A DNA stretch of 64,000 nt, from contig JAWSVD010000049.1 of NCBI GenBank assembly GCA_033852095.1, positions 52,871-116,870 on the forward strand. The letters are read 5' to 3'. Source of the stretch: CALCKW01 sp033852095. GTDB taxonomy: Bacteria > Pseudomonadota > Gammaproteobacteria > CALCKW01. Of the stretch, positions 25,558 to 35,569 are shown piece after piece (position 1 is the stretch's first letter; every line of letters begins with the position of its first letter). The position numbers and the translations under genes were made by a program. A model generated the notes under the pieces. The model did not search any database. It had not been told where the DNA came from and saw only the letters and a list, made by a program, of their open reading frames with translations.

Positions 25558-26790
25558 CTATTCGTCCCCCTCACCTCGAAGACCAAAGGCCTCGTGCAAG
25601 CTTCTGACGGCCAACTCCAGATATTTTTCCTCAAGAACCACCGATATTTTGATCTCAGACGTCGAGATCAGCAAGATGTTGATCGCCTCGTCTGCAAGCG
25701 TTCTGAACATCTTACTTGCGATGCCTGCATGTGAACGCATACCGACACCGACGATCGACACCTTAACGATCTTATCGTTGCCTTGCACCTCTCCAGCATT
25801 CAACTTCACTGCTTCATCGGCCAAAATAGCCTTTGCACGCGCATATTCGTCACGATGCACAGTAAAAGTGAAGTCTGTGGAGTTATTATCACCCGTATTT
25901 TGGATGATCATGTCGACTTCGATGTTGGCGTCAGAGATCGGACCAAGAATGCGCGCGGCGATGCCTGGCTGATCTGGCACACCAGTAATTTTCAATTGCG
26001 CTTCGTCTCGAGCAAACGCAATACCTGATACCAGCGCGTTTTCCATGTCCTGCTCCTCATCATCGTAACTGATCAACGTGCCCTCACCCGGCGCAAAAGA
26101 CGACAGCACTCGAAGTGGGACATTGTATTTACCAGCAAATTCGACACTGCGAATCTGCAACACTTTTGAACCCAAAGAGGCCATCTCCAACATTTCTTCG
26201 AAGGTGATCTTATCCAGACGGCGCGCGTTGGGCTCAACGCGAGGATCGGTGGTGTAGACCCCGTCAACATCGGTGTAGATCTGGCATTCGTCCGCCTTCA
26301 AAGCCGCTGCCATCGCCACCGCAGAGGTGTCGGACCCGCCGCGCCCAAGCGTGGTGATGTCCCCGTTCTCATTCACACCCTGGAAGCCCGCAATCACCAC
26401 CACATGGCCCGAGTCCAGATCTGCGCGCACAGCGGCGTCGTCAATGCTCTGGATGCGCGCCTTGCCGTGCATATCATCGGTGGTGATCCTCACCTGGCCA
26501 CCAGTGTAAGAGCGCGCCTTGTAGCCCTGCTTCTCCAGGGCGATGCACAGCAGCGCAATAGTGACCTGCTCTCCGGTGGAGACCAGCACATCCATCTCGC
26601 GCTTACTGGGGCTCGCACTGACTTCGGCCGCCAGCCCCAAGAGGCGATTTGTCTCACCGGACATGGCCGAAACAACGACAACAATGTCATGCCCTTCGTC
26701 TCTGGACTTGCCGACAAGCTTTGCTACGTTCTCGATTCTTTCGGGGTTGGCGACAGACGTGCCGCCAAATTTCTGCACTAACAAACTCAT
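25558..26790 (-). CDS. lysC: Aspartate kinase
   Basis: This enzyme phosphorylates L-aspartate, the first step to lysine, threonine, methionine and diaminopimelate. The 410-residue product has the amino-acid-kinase motif KFGGTS (residues 7-12) and GRGGSDTSAVAMAAALKADE with YTDVDGVYTTDPR. Two C-terminal ACT domains begin near residue 265 (KITGVPDQPGIAARILGPIS and VSIVGVGMRSHAGIASKMF). Length and ACT layout match the monofunctional, lysine/threonine-sensitive class common in Pseudomonas-like bacteria; feedback control is expected from the family. It lies 27 bases downstream of alaS and is probably part of the alaS transcript. Confidence 0.97.
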   Translation of the reverse strand: MSLLVQKFGGTSVANPERIENVAKLVGKSRDEGHDIVVVVSAMSGETNRLLGLAAEVSASPSKREMDVLVSTGEQVTIALLCIALEKQGYKARSYTGGQVRITTDDMHGKARIQSIDDAAVRADLDSGHVVVIAGFQGVNENGDITTLGRGGSDTSAVAMAAALKADECQIYTDVDGVYTTDPRVEPNARRLDKITFEEMLEMASLGSKVLQIRSVEFAGKYNVPLRVLSSFAPGEGTLISYDDEEQDMENALVSGIAFARDEAQLKITGVPDQPGIAARILGPISDANIEVDMIIQNTGDNNSTDFTFTVHRDEYARAKAILADEAVKLNAGEVQGNDKIVKVSIVGVGMRSHAGIASKMFRTLADEAINILLISTSEIKISVVLEEKYLELAVRSLHEAFGLRGEGDE

Positions 26791-26817
26791 TATTTGCTCT
26801 CTCTAATCTGTCTCAGC

Positions 26818-29421
26818 TCAGCCCAAGCGTTCTTCGACCCAGGGCTGTACAGCCGCCAGCACAGCATCCAGCTTGGACGCGTCGCCCCCAGCCTGGGCAA
26901 AATCTGGGCGACCACCGCCCTTGCCGCCCAGGGTGGCCGACAGGTGTTTGATCAAATCATTGGCGCTGAGCCGCTCGCTGAGCGGCTTGGTCACACCGAC
27001 CACGACCCGTGCAGCACCGCCATCATCAACCGCCAGTACCACCACGGCCTCACCCAGCTTGGCTTTTATCTGATCGACCGTCTCCCGCAGTTGCTTGGGG
27101 TCTCCGCCCTCAAGCTTGGTGGCCAGTAGCTTGATGCCCGCCACCTCAATGGCATTGTCGGTCAAGCTCGCCCCAGCAGCGGTTGCGGCCTTGGCTTTCA
27201 ACTGATCGATTTCGCGCTCCAGCTCACGGGTCCGCTCCATCATTGAGTCGATACGCGCCGGTAAATCGGCGACAGAGGTGTTCAAACGGCGAGCCACCGC
27301 CGCAGCGGAGGCCTCGACACCTGTTGCATGCGCAACCGCGAGCTCGCCTGTGAGCGCCTCTATGCGCCTCACGCCGCCCGCTATGCCGCCCTCGTCTATC
27401 AAGGTGAAGAAGCCGATATCACCCGTGGCGGCGACGTGAATTCCACCGCAGAGTTCGACCGATTCAGGCCCGAGAGTCACAACGCGCACGCGCTCGCCGT
27501 ATTTCTCGCCAAACAGCATGGTCGCCCCCGTTTCCTTGGCGTCATCCATCGACATCTCACGAATATCCGCGCGGTGATTGGCCCTGATTTCGCTGTTCAC
27601 CCAGCCCTCAACAGCTTGGCGCTGCTCGGCTGTCATGGCGCCGTCATGGGAAAAATCAAAGCGCAGCGAAGCAGGCGTCACAAGCGACCCCTTCTGCTGA
27701 ACGTGATCACCTAATGTCAGGCGCAGCGCCTCGTGCAGCAAATGCGTCGCGGAGTGGTTAGCCACGGTCTTGCGTCGCCGTGCAGAGGCCACTTCGCCGT
27801 TCAACATGTCCCCTACTTTGACGCTGCCCAGCTTCACCAGGACACCGTGCACAAAAACCTGCCCTGACTTTTGCGTATTCAGTACTTCAATGTCCACGTC
27901 GTCGGCAAACCAACGCCCAGTATCACCGACCTGGCCACCCGACTCACCGTAGAAAGCGGTGATGTCCGCCACCAGTTGGCCCTCTTCGCCCTCGGCCAAG
28001 CTGGACAGCGGTTCACCGTCTCGGAACAGCCCCACCACGGCGCTCTGGCTGCTCTCTTGGGCGTAACCTACAAATTCGGTCGCTGTGTCGAGGTGGATCC
28101 GCTTACCTTGCGCTGCGGAGAAGTTGCTCGCGGCGCGGGCACGCTCTCGCTGCGCCTCCATCGCCTGCTTAAACCCAGCTTCGTCCACGCCCAAGCTGCG
28201 CTCGCGCGCGATATCGGCGGTTAAATCGAAGGGAAAGCCGTAGGTATCGTAGAGTTTGAACAACAGCTCGCCCGGCAAGGTATCACCCTGCAGCGCGGTC
28301 AGCTCCGCTTCAAAGACCTTCATGCCCTTGTCCAGAGTCTCGGCGAAGCGCGTCTCTTCCTGCGCGAGCAACTGCGTTACCCGCTGCTGCTGGCTCACCA
28401 GCTCGGGGTAGGCCTCCCCCATCAGCTCGACCAATGCAGGCACCAGCTTGTGGAAAAACGGCTGCGACTGCCCCAGCTTGTAGCCGTGGCGCACCGCGCG
28501 GCGAATGATACGGCGCAACACATAACCGCGCCCCTCATTGCTCGGCACCACACCGTCGACAATCATGAAGGCGCAGGAGCGAATATGGTCGGCAACCACT
28601 TTAAGAGAGGCGCTCTCTAGATCTGCGGTGCCAGTGACTTCAACGGATGCCGCTAGCAAACGCTTAAAAAGATCGATCTCGTAATTGGAGTGCACGCCCT
28701 GCAACACAGCGGTGATGCGCTCCAAGCCCATGCCCGTATCAACGGAGGGCTTGGGCAGAGGCGTCAAGGTGCCGTCCGCAGAGCGGTCGTACTGCATAAA
28801 GACCAGATTCCAGATCTCTATGTAACGGTCCCCGTCTTCATCGGGTGTGCCCGGTGGGCCACCCCAGACATCGGCGCCATGATCGAAGAATATCTCCGAG
28901 CAAGGCCCACAGGGCCCAGTGTCACCCATCTGCCAAAAGTTATCTTTGGCGCCGATGCGCGCGATTCTGTCCTCGGGAACGCCGACCTTCTTAGCCCAGA
29001 TATCATAGGCCTCGTCGTCTTCCTCAAACACCGTCACCCAGAGCTTGTCTGCAGGCAGCTTCAGCACATCCGTCAGGAATTCCCAGGCGTAGCTGATCGC
29101 CTGCTCTTTGAAATAATCACCGAAGCTAAAATTGCCCAACATTTCAAAGAAGGTGTGATGGCGTGCCGTGTAGCCGACGTTGTCCAGGTCGTTGTGTTTG
29201 CCACCCGCACGCACGCAGCGCTGCGATGACGTCGCCTTGTTGTAGCTGCGCGTCTCCTGCCCGAGGAACAGTTCCTTGAACTGGACCATACCGGCGTTGG
29301 TGAACAGCAGCGTGGGGTCATTGCCAGGAACAAGGGGGCTAGAAGCCACAATTTGATGGCCGCGCTGTTCGTAAAACGTCAAAAACTCGCGGCGAATGTC
29401 TGAGGTCGTCAGCATCGTCAT
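26818..29421 (-). CDS. alaS: Alanyl-tRNA synthetase
   Basis: Class II synthetase that charges tRNA-Ala and edits mischarged Ser or Gly. The 867-residue length is standard. The N-terminal catalytic domain opens with TTSDIRREFLTFYEQRGH and contains TNAGMVQFKELFLG and RCVRAGGKHNDLDNVG. The editing domain holds the zinc ligands HSATH (His556, His560) and CGGIH (Cys658, His662). The C-terminal GGGRPDFAQAGG glycine-rich motif is present. ATG 29427-like starts are absent; the ATG at 29421 is used, with a second ATG two codons later. Downstream genes lysC and upstream recX/recA are co-directional, as in most gammaproteobacteria. Confidence 0.98.
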   Translation of the reverse strand: MTMLTTSDIRREFLTFYEQRGHQIVASSPLVPGNDPTLLFTNAGMVQFKELFLGQETRSYNKATSSQRCVRAGGKHNDLDNVGYTARHHTFFEMLGNFSFGDYFKEQAISYAWEFLTDVLKLPADKLWVTVFEEDDEAYDIWAKKVGVPEDRIARIGAKDNFWQMGDTGPCGPCSEIFFDHGADVWGGPPGTPDEDGDRYIEIWNLVFMQYDRSADGTLTPLPKPSVDTGMGLERITAVLQGVHSNYEIDLFKRLLAASVEVTGTADLESASLKVVADHIRSCAFMIVDGVVPSNEGRGYVLRRIIRRAVRHGYKLGQSQPFFHKLVPALVELMGEAYPELVSQQQRVTQLLAQEETRFAETLDKGMKVFEAELTALQGDTLPGELLFKLYDTYGFPFDLTADIARERSLGVDEAGFKQAMEAQRERARAASNFSAAQGKRIHLDTATEFVGYAQESSQSAVVGLFRDGEPLSSLAEGEEGQLVADITAFYGESGGQVGDTGRWFADDVDIEVLNTQKSGQVFVHGVLVKLGSVKVGDMLNGEVASARRRKTVANHSATHLLHEALRLTLGDHVQQKGSLVTPASLRFDFSHDGAMTAEQRQAVEGWVNSEIRANHRADIREMSMDDAKETGATMLFGEKYGERVRVVTLGPESVELCGGIHVAATGDIGFFTLIDEGGIAGGVRRIEALTGELAVAHATGVEASAAAVARRLNTSVADLPARIDSMMERTRELEREIDQLKAKAATAAGASLTDNAIEVAGIKLLATKLEGGDPKQLRETVDQIKAKLGEAVVVLAVDDGGAARVVVGVTKPLSERLSANDLIKHLSATLGGKGGGRPDFAQAGGDASKLDAVLAAVQPWVEERLG

Positions 29422-29497
29422 GGGTAGGGTATCCAGAAACTCAGGTGTTTAAGAGTGAATTAAACGGTAAATTGAAGACCTGACAGCGCAGGCGGCA

Positions 29498-30031
29498 TCA
29501 CGACGGGGCGTCATTCAACGCCTTGATGGCAAAGCGAGCTTGAGATGAATCAAAGCCTCTACGCTCCAAGAAGCGCCGCATTTTACCGTAGTCATCCCCT
29601 ATCATAAACCGATTAGCGAGTGCATGAGCGGCTACCTGCTCCCAGTCGGCCTCCGCGCCGGACATCGCCCAATCGTTGTCCGCAGAAGACACGCCTCGCT
29701 TGCGCAGCTCCTGCTGGATGAACCGGGGCCCATTGCCCCTGTTGGTGCGCTGCTGGACAAACAGTTCGGCGAATCGGCGGTCACTCTGCCAGCCGCGCTC
29801 TGCGACCACATCGAGGGCGATTTCAATGGCTTCTGAACTGTGATCGCGCTTGCGGAGCTTGCGCGCCAGCTCGGCACGCGTATGCTCGCGGCGCACGAGC
29901 AATTCCACCGCTTTGTATTCCGCCAGCTTCTCTGGTGGGATCTCTGGCGTTTGATTTGCGGGCGGGTCATCGTCAAATAGACCCGCCGCTTCTGAGTCAG
30001 GCCCGGTGGCGGCCATTCTTTGCTTCTCCAC
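29498..30031 (-). CDS. recX: Regulatory protein RecX
   Basis: RecX binds RecA filaments and limits strand exchange and SOS output. The 177-residue product is built of helical RecX repeats: VELLVRREHTRAELARKLRKR, DVVAERGWQSDRRFAELFVQQRTNRGNGPRFIQQELRKRG and FLERRGFDSSQARFAI. The first 35 residues are acidic and proline-rich and look flexible. It starts 32 bases after the recA stop on the same strand, so it should be co-transcribed with recA and induced by DNA damage. Confidence 0.96.
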   Translation of the reverse strand: MEKQRMAATGPDSEAAGLFDDDPPANQTPEIPPEKLAEYKAVELLVRREHTRAELARKLRKRDHSSEAIEIALDVVAERGWQSDRRFAELFVQQRTNRGNGPRFIQQELRKRGVSSADNDWAMSGAEADWEQVAAHALANRFMIGDDYGKMRRFLERRGFDSSQARFAIKALNDAPS

Positions 30032-30063
30032 GCGGATGAAGGCGATTCATCCGCGAAACCTCA

Positions 30064-31104
<1,041 letters not shown>

Positions 31105-31182
31105 AGGGAATCTCCTACTGATGCTGTGCAGGGCCGACCCAGACGAGTCTGCCTATAAGTTGCAGGCAGTATCCCACAAACC

Positions 31183-31198
31183 CTGTTCAAAATACCAG
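31183..31198 (-). promoter_or_regulatory. Putative LexA box upstream of recA
   Basis: On the minus strand CTGG-N8-ACAG deviates from the CTGT-N8-ACAG consensus at one base. It lies 79-94 bases before the recA start codon, in the short gap to pncC, where an SOS operator is expected. Binding is inferred from consensus and gene identity. Confidence 0.65.
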
Positions 31199-31211
31199 TG
31201 TTTTGCGCGTT

Positions 31212-31715
31212 CTATTTATGACCTTTCAGTACCGCAAGCAGCCCCTGTAACGAGTGGAGTACAGCCTGCTCGCGCACCGATGCACGATCACCCACAAAGA
31301 CCAGTCGCTCACTCTTCGTGGTGAGCCCGTTTGCCGCCCAGGCAAAACACACAGTGCCCACCGGTTTTTCGATCGAGCCGCCGCCAGGGCCGGCGACGCC
31401 GGTGATCGACAGCGCAGCCCCCGCTTCACTGCGCTGCAGCGCGCCCTCGGCCATGCGCCGAGCAACAGAGTCACTGACCGCACCATGCGCGTCGATCATC
31501 TCAGCAGGTACGCCGAGCATGCTCGATTTTGCGGTATTTGAATAAGTGACAAAACCCCCTTCGAACCAATCCGAGCTGCCCGGCAGTGCGGTACAGGCCT
31601 GCGCCACCCCGCCGCCGGTGCAAGATTCCGCCGTAACCAGATGAATCCCCCGGCGCTTTAGTTCTGCACTGAGTTCAGCGAGCTTTTGCTCAAAAACGCT
31701 TTGATTTATGTCCAT
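31212..31715 (-). CDS. pncC: Nicotinamide-nucleotide amidase (CinA C-terminal domain)
   Basis: PncC deamidates nicotinamide mononucleotide to nicotinate mononucleotide in NAD recycling. The 167-residue product is the stand-alone CinA C-terminal domain. It has LVTAESCTGGGVAQACTALPGSS with the catalytic Ser, GFVTYSNTAKSSMLGV, and SITGVAGPGGGSIEKPVGTV. An upstream in-frame ATG (31757) would add fourteen residues. ATG 31715 (MDINQSVFEQKL) is preferred because the family starts there. It lies directly upstream of recA, a conserved neighbour in gammaproteobacteria, and is divergent from mutS. Confidence 0.95.
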   Translation of the reverse strand: MDINQSVFEQKLAELSAELKRRGIHLVTAESCTGGGVAQACTALPGSSDWFEGGFVTYSNTAKSSMLGVPAEMIDAHGAVSDSVARRMAEGALQRSEAGAALSITGVAGPGGGSIEKPVGTVCFAWAANGLTTKSERLVFVGDRASVREQAVLHSLQGLLAVLKGHK

Positions 31716-31826
31716 GCGCTCGATTATGGCAGACAACAGTCGCGGCAATAGATGCATCCGCCGGTGGTCTCGCCAGCAGCCCTTAGTTAAACTGGGCGGC
31801 TAATCCCTGTCACAACGAAGCCAAGC

Positions 31827-34442
31827 ATGCCCGCCGAATCAGCCACAGCCGCCAGCGCTCACAAAACCACCCCGATGATGCAACAGTACCTGCGCATCAA
31901 GGCTGAATTCCCGCACATGTTGTTGTTCTACCGCATGGGGGATTTTTACGAGCTGTTTTTTGACGACGCCATGCGCGCCGCCACCCTGCTGGACATCACC
32001 CAGACCAACCGCGGCAAACACAACGGCCTGCCCATCCCCATGGCGGGCGTGCCCTACCACGCGGTCGAGGGCTATTTGGGCCGCTTGCTGCAGGCAGGGG
32101 AATCTGTCGCCATCGCCGAGCAAACAGGCAATGTGGCGGACGCCAAGGGACCGGTGGAACGCAAGGTGGTGCGTGTGCTCACACCCGGCACCGTCACAGA
32201 CGAGGCCCTGCTGCCCGAGCGCGCCGAGAGCTTGTTGGTCTCGGTGGCGCAGCGCGGCGATCACTACGGCATCGCGTCTCTAGACCTCGCCGCCGGCCGC
32301 TTTGCGCTGCAAGAGGTACAAGGGGAAACTGCCCTGCGCGGCGAGCTGGCCCGCTTGCGCCCCGCCGAGCTGCTGTGCGACGAGAGCGCGCCGCAGGATG
32401 TGTTCGAGGGCTTTGACAAACACCTGCAAACCCGCCCGCCATGGCACTTTGACAGCGACTCGGCGCGCGAGCAACTGACCCAGCTGTTGGGCGCACGAGA
32501 TCTGTCGGGTTTTGGCTGCGACAAACTGGAGATAGCCATCGGCGCCGCCGGAGCGTCCTTGCAATACGTGCGCGACACCCAACGCAGCGCAGTGCCGCAC
32601 ATCAACAGCCTGCAGGCCGAGAACCGCAGCGAGAGTGTAGTGCTCGACGAGGCCACGCGCCGCAATCTGGAAATAGAGCAAAACCTCGGCGGCGGCAACC
32701 AACACACCTTGCTCGCCAGCCTCGACAGCACCATCACCGCCATGGGCGGACGGCTGCTGCGGCGCCGTTTAAACCGCCCCCTGCGCAGCCACACGCAACT
32801 CGACCAGCGACTGGACCGGGTCACGGCGTTAATAGAGGGTCAGGATTTTGAGGACCTGCGCGATGCGCTGCGCGGCTGCGCTGATGTGGAGCGCATCTGC
32901 GCCCGCGTGGCATTGCGCAGCGCCCGACCGCGGGATCTGCTCGGCCTGCGCCAGAGCATCTCGCGCTGTCCCGAGCTGCGTGCGCTGTGCGGCCGCGACA
33001 CCACCACTGCAGCCTTTTCAGACATGTTGCAACAGCTGGGTGACCACTCCACCCTGCAACAGACCTTAGAACAGGCGATTGTGGACGAGCCGCCCGCTCT
33101 GGCGCGTGACGGCGGTGTGATCGCCGAGGGCTTCGACAGCGAGCTGGACGAACTGCGCAACCTGCAAAACAACAGCCTGGACTTCTTGACCCAGCTCGAG
33201 ATCCGCGAGCGCGAGAGCAGTGGCATCAAGACCCTCAAGGTGGGCTACAACCGGGTACACGGCTATTTCATCGAGATCAGCAAAGGGCAATCAGCCCAGG
33301 CCCCTGCCCACTACACCCGGCGGCAAACGCTGAAAAACGCCGAGCGCTACATCACCGAGGAGCTTAAGGCCTACGAGGACAAGGTGCTCAGCGCACGAGA
33401 GCGCGCCCTGAGCCGTGAGCGCGAGCTCTACGAGGCACTGCTCGACACGCTCAACGAAGCACTCGGCCCACTGCAGGGTTATGGCCACGCAGTCGCACAA
33501 CTGGACGTAGACGCCTGCCTCGCCGAGCGCGCCCACAGCCTGGGCTGGTGCAGACCCGAGTTCAGCGATGAACCCGGCCTGCGCATCGACGGCGGCCGCC
33601 ACCCAGTGGTGGAGCAGCTGATCGACGACCCCTTTGTCGCCAACGACCTGCAGTTGGACAACAAACAGCGCATGCTGGTCATCACCGGCCCAAACATGGG
33701 CGGTAAATCAACCTACATGCGCCAGGCGGCGCTGATAGCTGTGCTGGCACATGCGGGCAGCTACGTGCCCGCGACCGCGGCCAATCTCGGCCCGCTCGAC
33801 CGTATCTTCACCCGCATCGGCGCGGCGGATGATCTGGCCTCCGGGCGCTCTACCTTTATGGTGGAGATGACGGAGGCGGCGAACATCCTGCACAACGCCA
33901 CCGAGAACAGCCTGGTGCTGATGGACGAAATAGGCCGAGGCACCAGCACCTACGACGGCCTGTCGCTGGCCTGGGCCTGTGCCCAGCAGTTGGCGGGAGA
34001 GAACCGCGCCTTCACCCTCTTCGCCACGCACTACTTTGAGCTGACGGCGCTCGCAGAGCAGCTGCCCGCGGTCGCCAACGTACACCTGGATGCAGTCGAG
34101 CACGGCCAGAAGATTGTCTTCATGCACGCGGTCAAAACGGGGGCAGCCAGCCGCAGTTATGGCCTGCAGGTGGCAAAGCTCGCGGGCCTGCCCGAATCCG
34201 TGCTGCAGCAGGCGCGCGAGAAACTGGCGGAACTGGAATCGGACTCCACCTCTCAGCCCGATTCGCAGCCCGTAGCATCTGCGATCCAGGCGCCCACGGT
34301 GTCCCCACAACTGGGGCTTTTCGACAGCCCCATGCGCGGCCCGCTGCACGATTACCTAGAGGACATTGACCCAGATGCGATCAGCCCCCGTGACGCGCTC
34401 GCTCACCTCTACCAGCTTGCAGCACTGGCCAAGGACAGCTGA
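31827..34442 (+). CDS. mutS: DNA mismatch repair protein MutS
   Basis: MutS recognises base mismatches and, with ATP, recruits MutL. The 871-residue protein has the mismatch-reading Phe-x-Glu in MGDFYELFFDDA (Phe40, Glu42), then connector, lever and clamp regions. The ATPase has Walker A GPNMGGKST at 621-629, followed by SYVPATAANLGPLDRIFTRIGAADDLASGRSTFMVEM and LVLMDEIGRGTSTYDGLS. The C-terminal tail contains PQLGLFDSP, a beta-clamp binding-like motif (QLGLF). It is divergent from pncC. Together with mutL at 44602-46485 it makes the core of mismatch repair. Confidence 0.99.
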   Translation: MPAESATAASAHKTTPMMQQYLRIKAEFPHMLLFYRMGDFYELFFDDAMRAATLLDITQTNRGKHNGLPIPMAGVPYHAVEGYLGRLLQAGESVAIAEQTGNVADAKGPVERKVVRVLTPGTVTDEALLPERAESLLVSVAQRGDHYGIASLDLAAGRFALQEVQGETALRGELARLRPAELLCDESAPQDVFEGFDKHLQTRPPWHFDSDSAREQLTQLLGARDLSGFGCDKLEIAIGAAGASLQYVRDTQRSAVPHINSLQAENRSESVVLDEATRRNLEIEQNLGGGNQHTLLASLDSTITAMGGRLLRRRLNRPLRSHTQLDQRLDRVTALIEGQDFEDLRDALRGCADVERICARVALRSARPRDLLGLRQSISRCPELRALCGRDTTTAAFSDMLQQLGDHSTLQQTLEQAIVDEPPALARDGGVIAEGFDSELDELRNLQNNSLDFLTQLEIRERESSGIKTLKVGYNRVHGYFIEISKGQSAQAPAHYTRRQTLKNAERYITEELKAYEDKVLSARERALSRERELYEALLDTLNEALGPLQGYGHAVAQLDVDACLAERAHSLGWCRPEFSDEPGLRIDGGRHPVVEQLIDDPFVANDLQLDNKQRMLVITGPNMGGKSTYMRQAALIAVLAHAGSYVPATAANLGPLDRIFTRIGAADDLASGRSTFMVEMTEAANILHNATENSLVLMDEIGRGTSTYDGLSLAWACAQQLAGENRAFTLFATHYFELTALAEQLPAVANVHLDAVEHGQKIVFMHAVKTGAASRSYGLQVAKLAGLPESVLQQAREKLAELESDSTSQPDSQPVASAIQAPTVSPQLGLFDSPMRGPLHDYLEDIDPDAISPRDALAHLYQLAALAKDS

Positions 34443-34549
34443 AAAACAGGCAAGTCCACCGCAGCTCGCGCCCCTAAAAAAGCGCAGCGCAGCAAGTTTG
34501 ACACTGTTTCGTAGTACATAAGCACTCATACGAATTACTGGGTTATTTT

Positions 34550-34579
34550 TTGACAGCACCTTATCTTGTTGTTTTTAAA
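34550..34579 (+). promoter_or_regulatory. Weak sigma-70 promoter candidate upstream of nadK
   Basis: TTGACA at 34550-34555 matches the -35 consensus perfectly. TTTAAA at 34574-34579, after an 18-base spacer, is a poor -10. It lies about 80 bases before the nadK start in an AT-rich stretch following mutS. The first hexamer is the main support. Confidence 0.4.
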
Positions 34580-34660
34580 TGGAATAAAAAGGCTTGATCG
34601 GCAGACTCCTGCATCCGTCTGGATAGCGGAACGGGATCACATCGTGCTAACTTAGCCCTT

Positions 34661-35521
34661 ATGACACAGTTTAAAAACGTAGGGTTAATCGTCCGCCACA
34701 AAGACAATTCGGTTCACGACACCCTCAGAGACGTCCGCCACCTGCTCGCCCGCAAGAACATCAATGTTTTGCTCGACCACAGCACCCAGTCGATGATCGA
34801 CGACGGTGAAACTGTGGACATAGACACGGTAGGGCAACAATGCGACCTCGCGATCGTGATCGGCGGCGACGGCACACTGCTGCACGCTGCGCGCGCCCTG
34901 GTGAAATACGAAGTGCCGCTGGTGGGCGTTAACCGCGGGCGCCTTGGCTTCCTCACGGACGTTTGCCCGCACGAGAACCTGCACCAGCTCGATTGCATCC
35001 TCGAGGGCAAGTACGTCAGCGACCCACGCCTGATGCTGCAGGTCGAAGTCGAGCGCGACGGCGAAACGGTCTTCAGCAACACCGCCTTTAATGACATGGT
35101 GATCCGCAACACGGAAATGCTGCGCATCATCGATTTCGAGGTGTACATCGACGGCTCCTTTGTCAATCACCAGCGCGCCGACGGCATCATCGCCTCCTCC
35201 CCTTCTGGTTCAACCGCCTACTCCCTGTCAAACGGCGGCCCAATCGTCAACCCGACGCTGCAAAGCATCATCTTGCAACCCATCTGCCCGCACACCTTGA
35301 GCAGCCGGCCGATTGTGGTCTCCGATGACAGCCACATCGAGATCGTCATCTGCGACAAGGACGACGCCGGCGCACAGGTGGTCTGTGATGGGCAGGTCTA
35401 CCACGGCATTCGCAGCGACGACATCATCCGCGTCAAGCAGACGGAAAAGCTCATCACCCTGCTGCACCCGGAAGACTACGACTACTACGAGATCCTGCGC
35501 GCCAAACTAAACTGGCGCTAA
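34661..35521 (+). CDS. nadK: NAD kinase
   Basis: NadK makes NADP from NAD and ATP. The 286-residue protein has the signature GGDGTLLHAAR (68-78) and GVNRGRLGFLTD. NDMVIRN and SSPSGSTAYSLSNGGPIVNP form the NAD-binding site, and HTLSSRPIVV is near the end. Length matches bacterial NadK. It stands upstream of recN in the same direction, as in E. coli and Pseudomonas. The recN SOS promoter overlaps its last codons, so recN can be expressed from nadK read-through and from its own promoter. Confidence 0.98.
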   Translation: MTQFKNVGLIVRHKDNSVHDTLRDVRHLLARKNINVLLDHSTQSMIDDGETVDIDTVGQQCDLAIVIGGDGTLLHAARALVKYEVPLVGVNRGRLGFLTDVCPHENLHQLDCILEGKYVSDPRLMLQVEVERDGETVFSNTAFNDMVIRNTEMLRIIDFEVYIDGSFVNHQRADGIIASSPSGSTAYSLSNGGPIVNPTLQSIILQPICPHTLSSRPIVVSDDSHIEIVICDKDDAGAQVVCDGQVYHGIRSDDIIRVKQTEKLITLLHPEDYDYYEILRAKLNWR

Positions 35522-35531
35522 GTGCACAGGC

Positions 35532-35556
35532 TGATATACTGTCTCTATACACAGTA
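35532..35556 (+). promoter_or_regulatory. recN promoter: extended -10 overlapped by a perfect LexA box
   Basis: TGATATACT (35532-35540) is an extended -10 element (TGn-TATACT). CTGT-N8-ACAG at 35539-35554, flanked by TA on both sides, is an exact LexA consensus and overlaps the -10 by two bases. Transcription would begin near 35547 inside the operator, so bound LexA must block polymerase. The recN GTG start lies at 35570. Regulation by LexA is established for recN in E. coli; here it is predicted from sequence. Confidence 0.92.
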
Positions 35557-35569
35557 TGGAGACGTGCCC

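Noticed and set aside
33708..34349. Long minus-strand open frame inside mutS
   Set aside because: A shadow of the GC-rich mutS coding frame; no motif or start context.
35522..35569. Longer RecN from 35522
   Set aside because: It would begin directly after nadK inside the -10/LexA region; GTG 35570 has a Shine-Dalgarno and gives the standard length.
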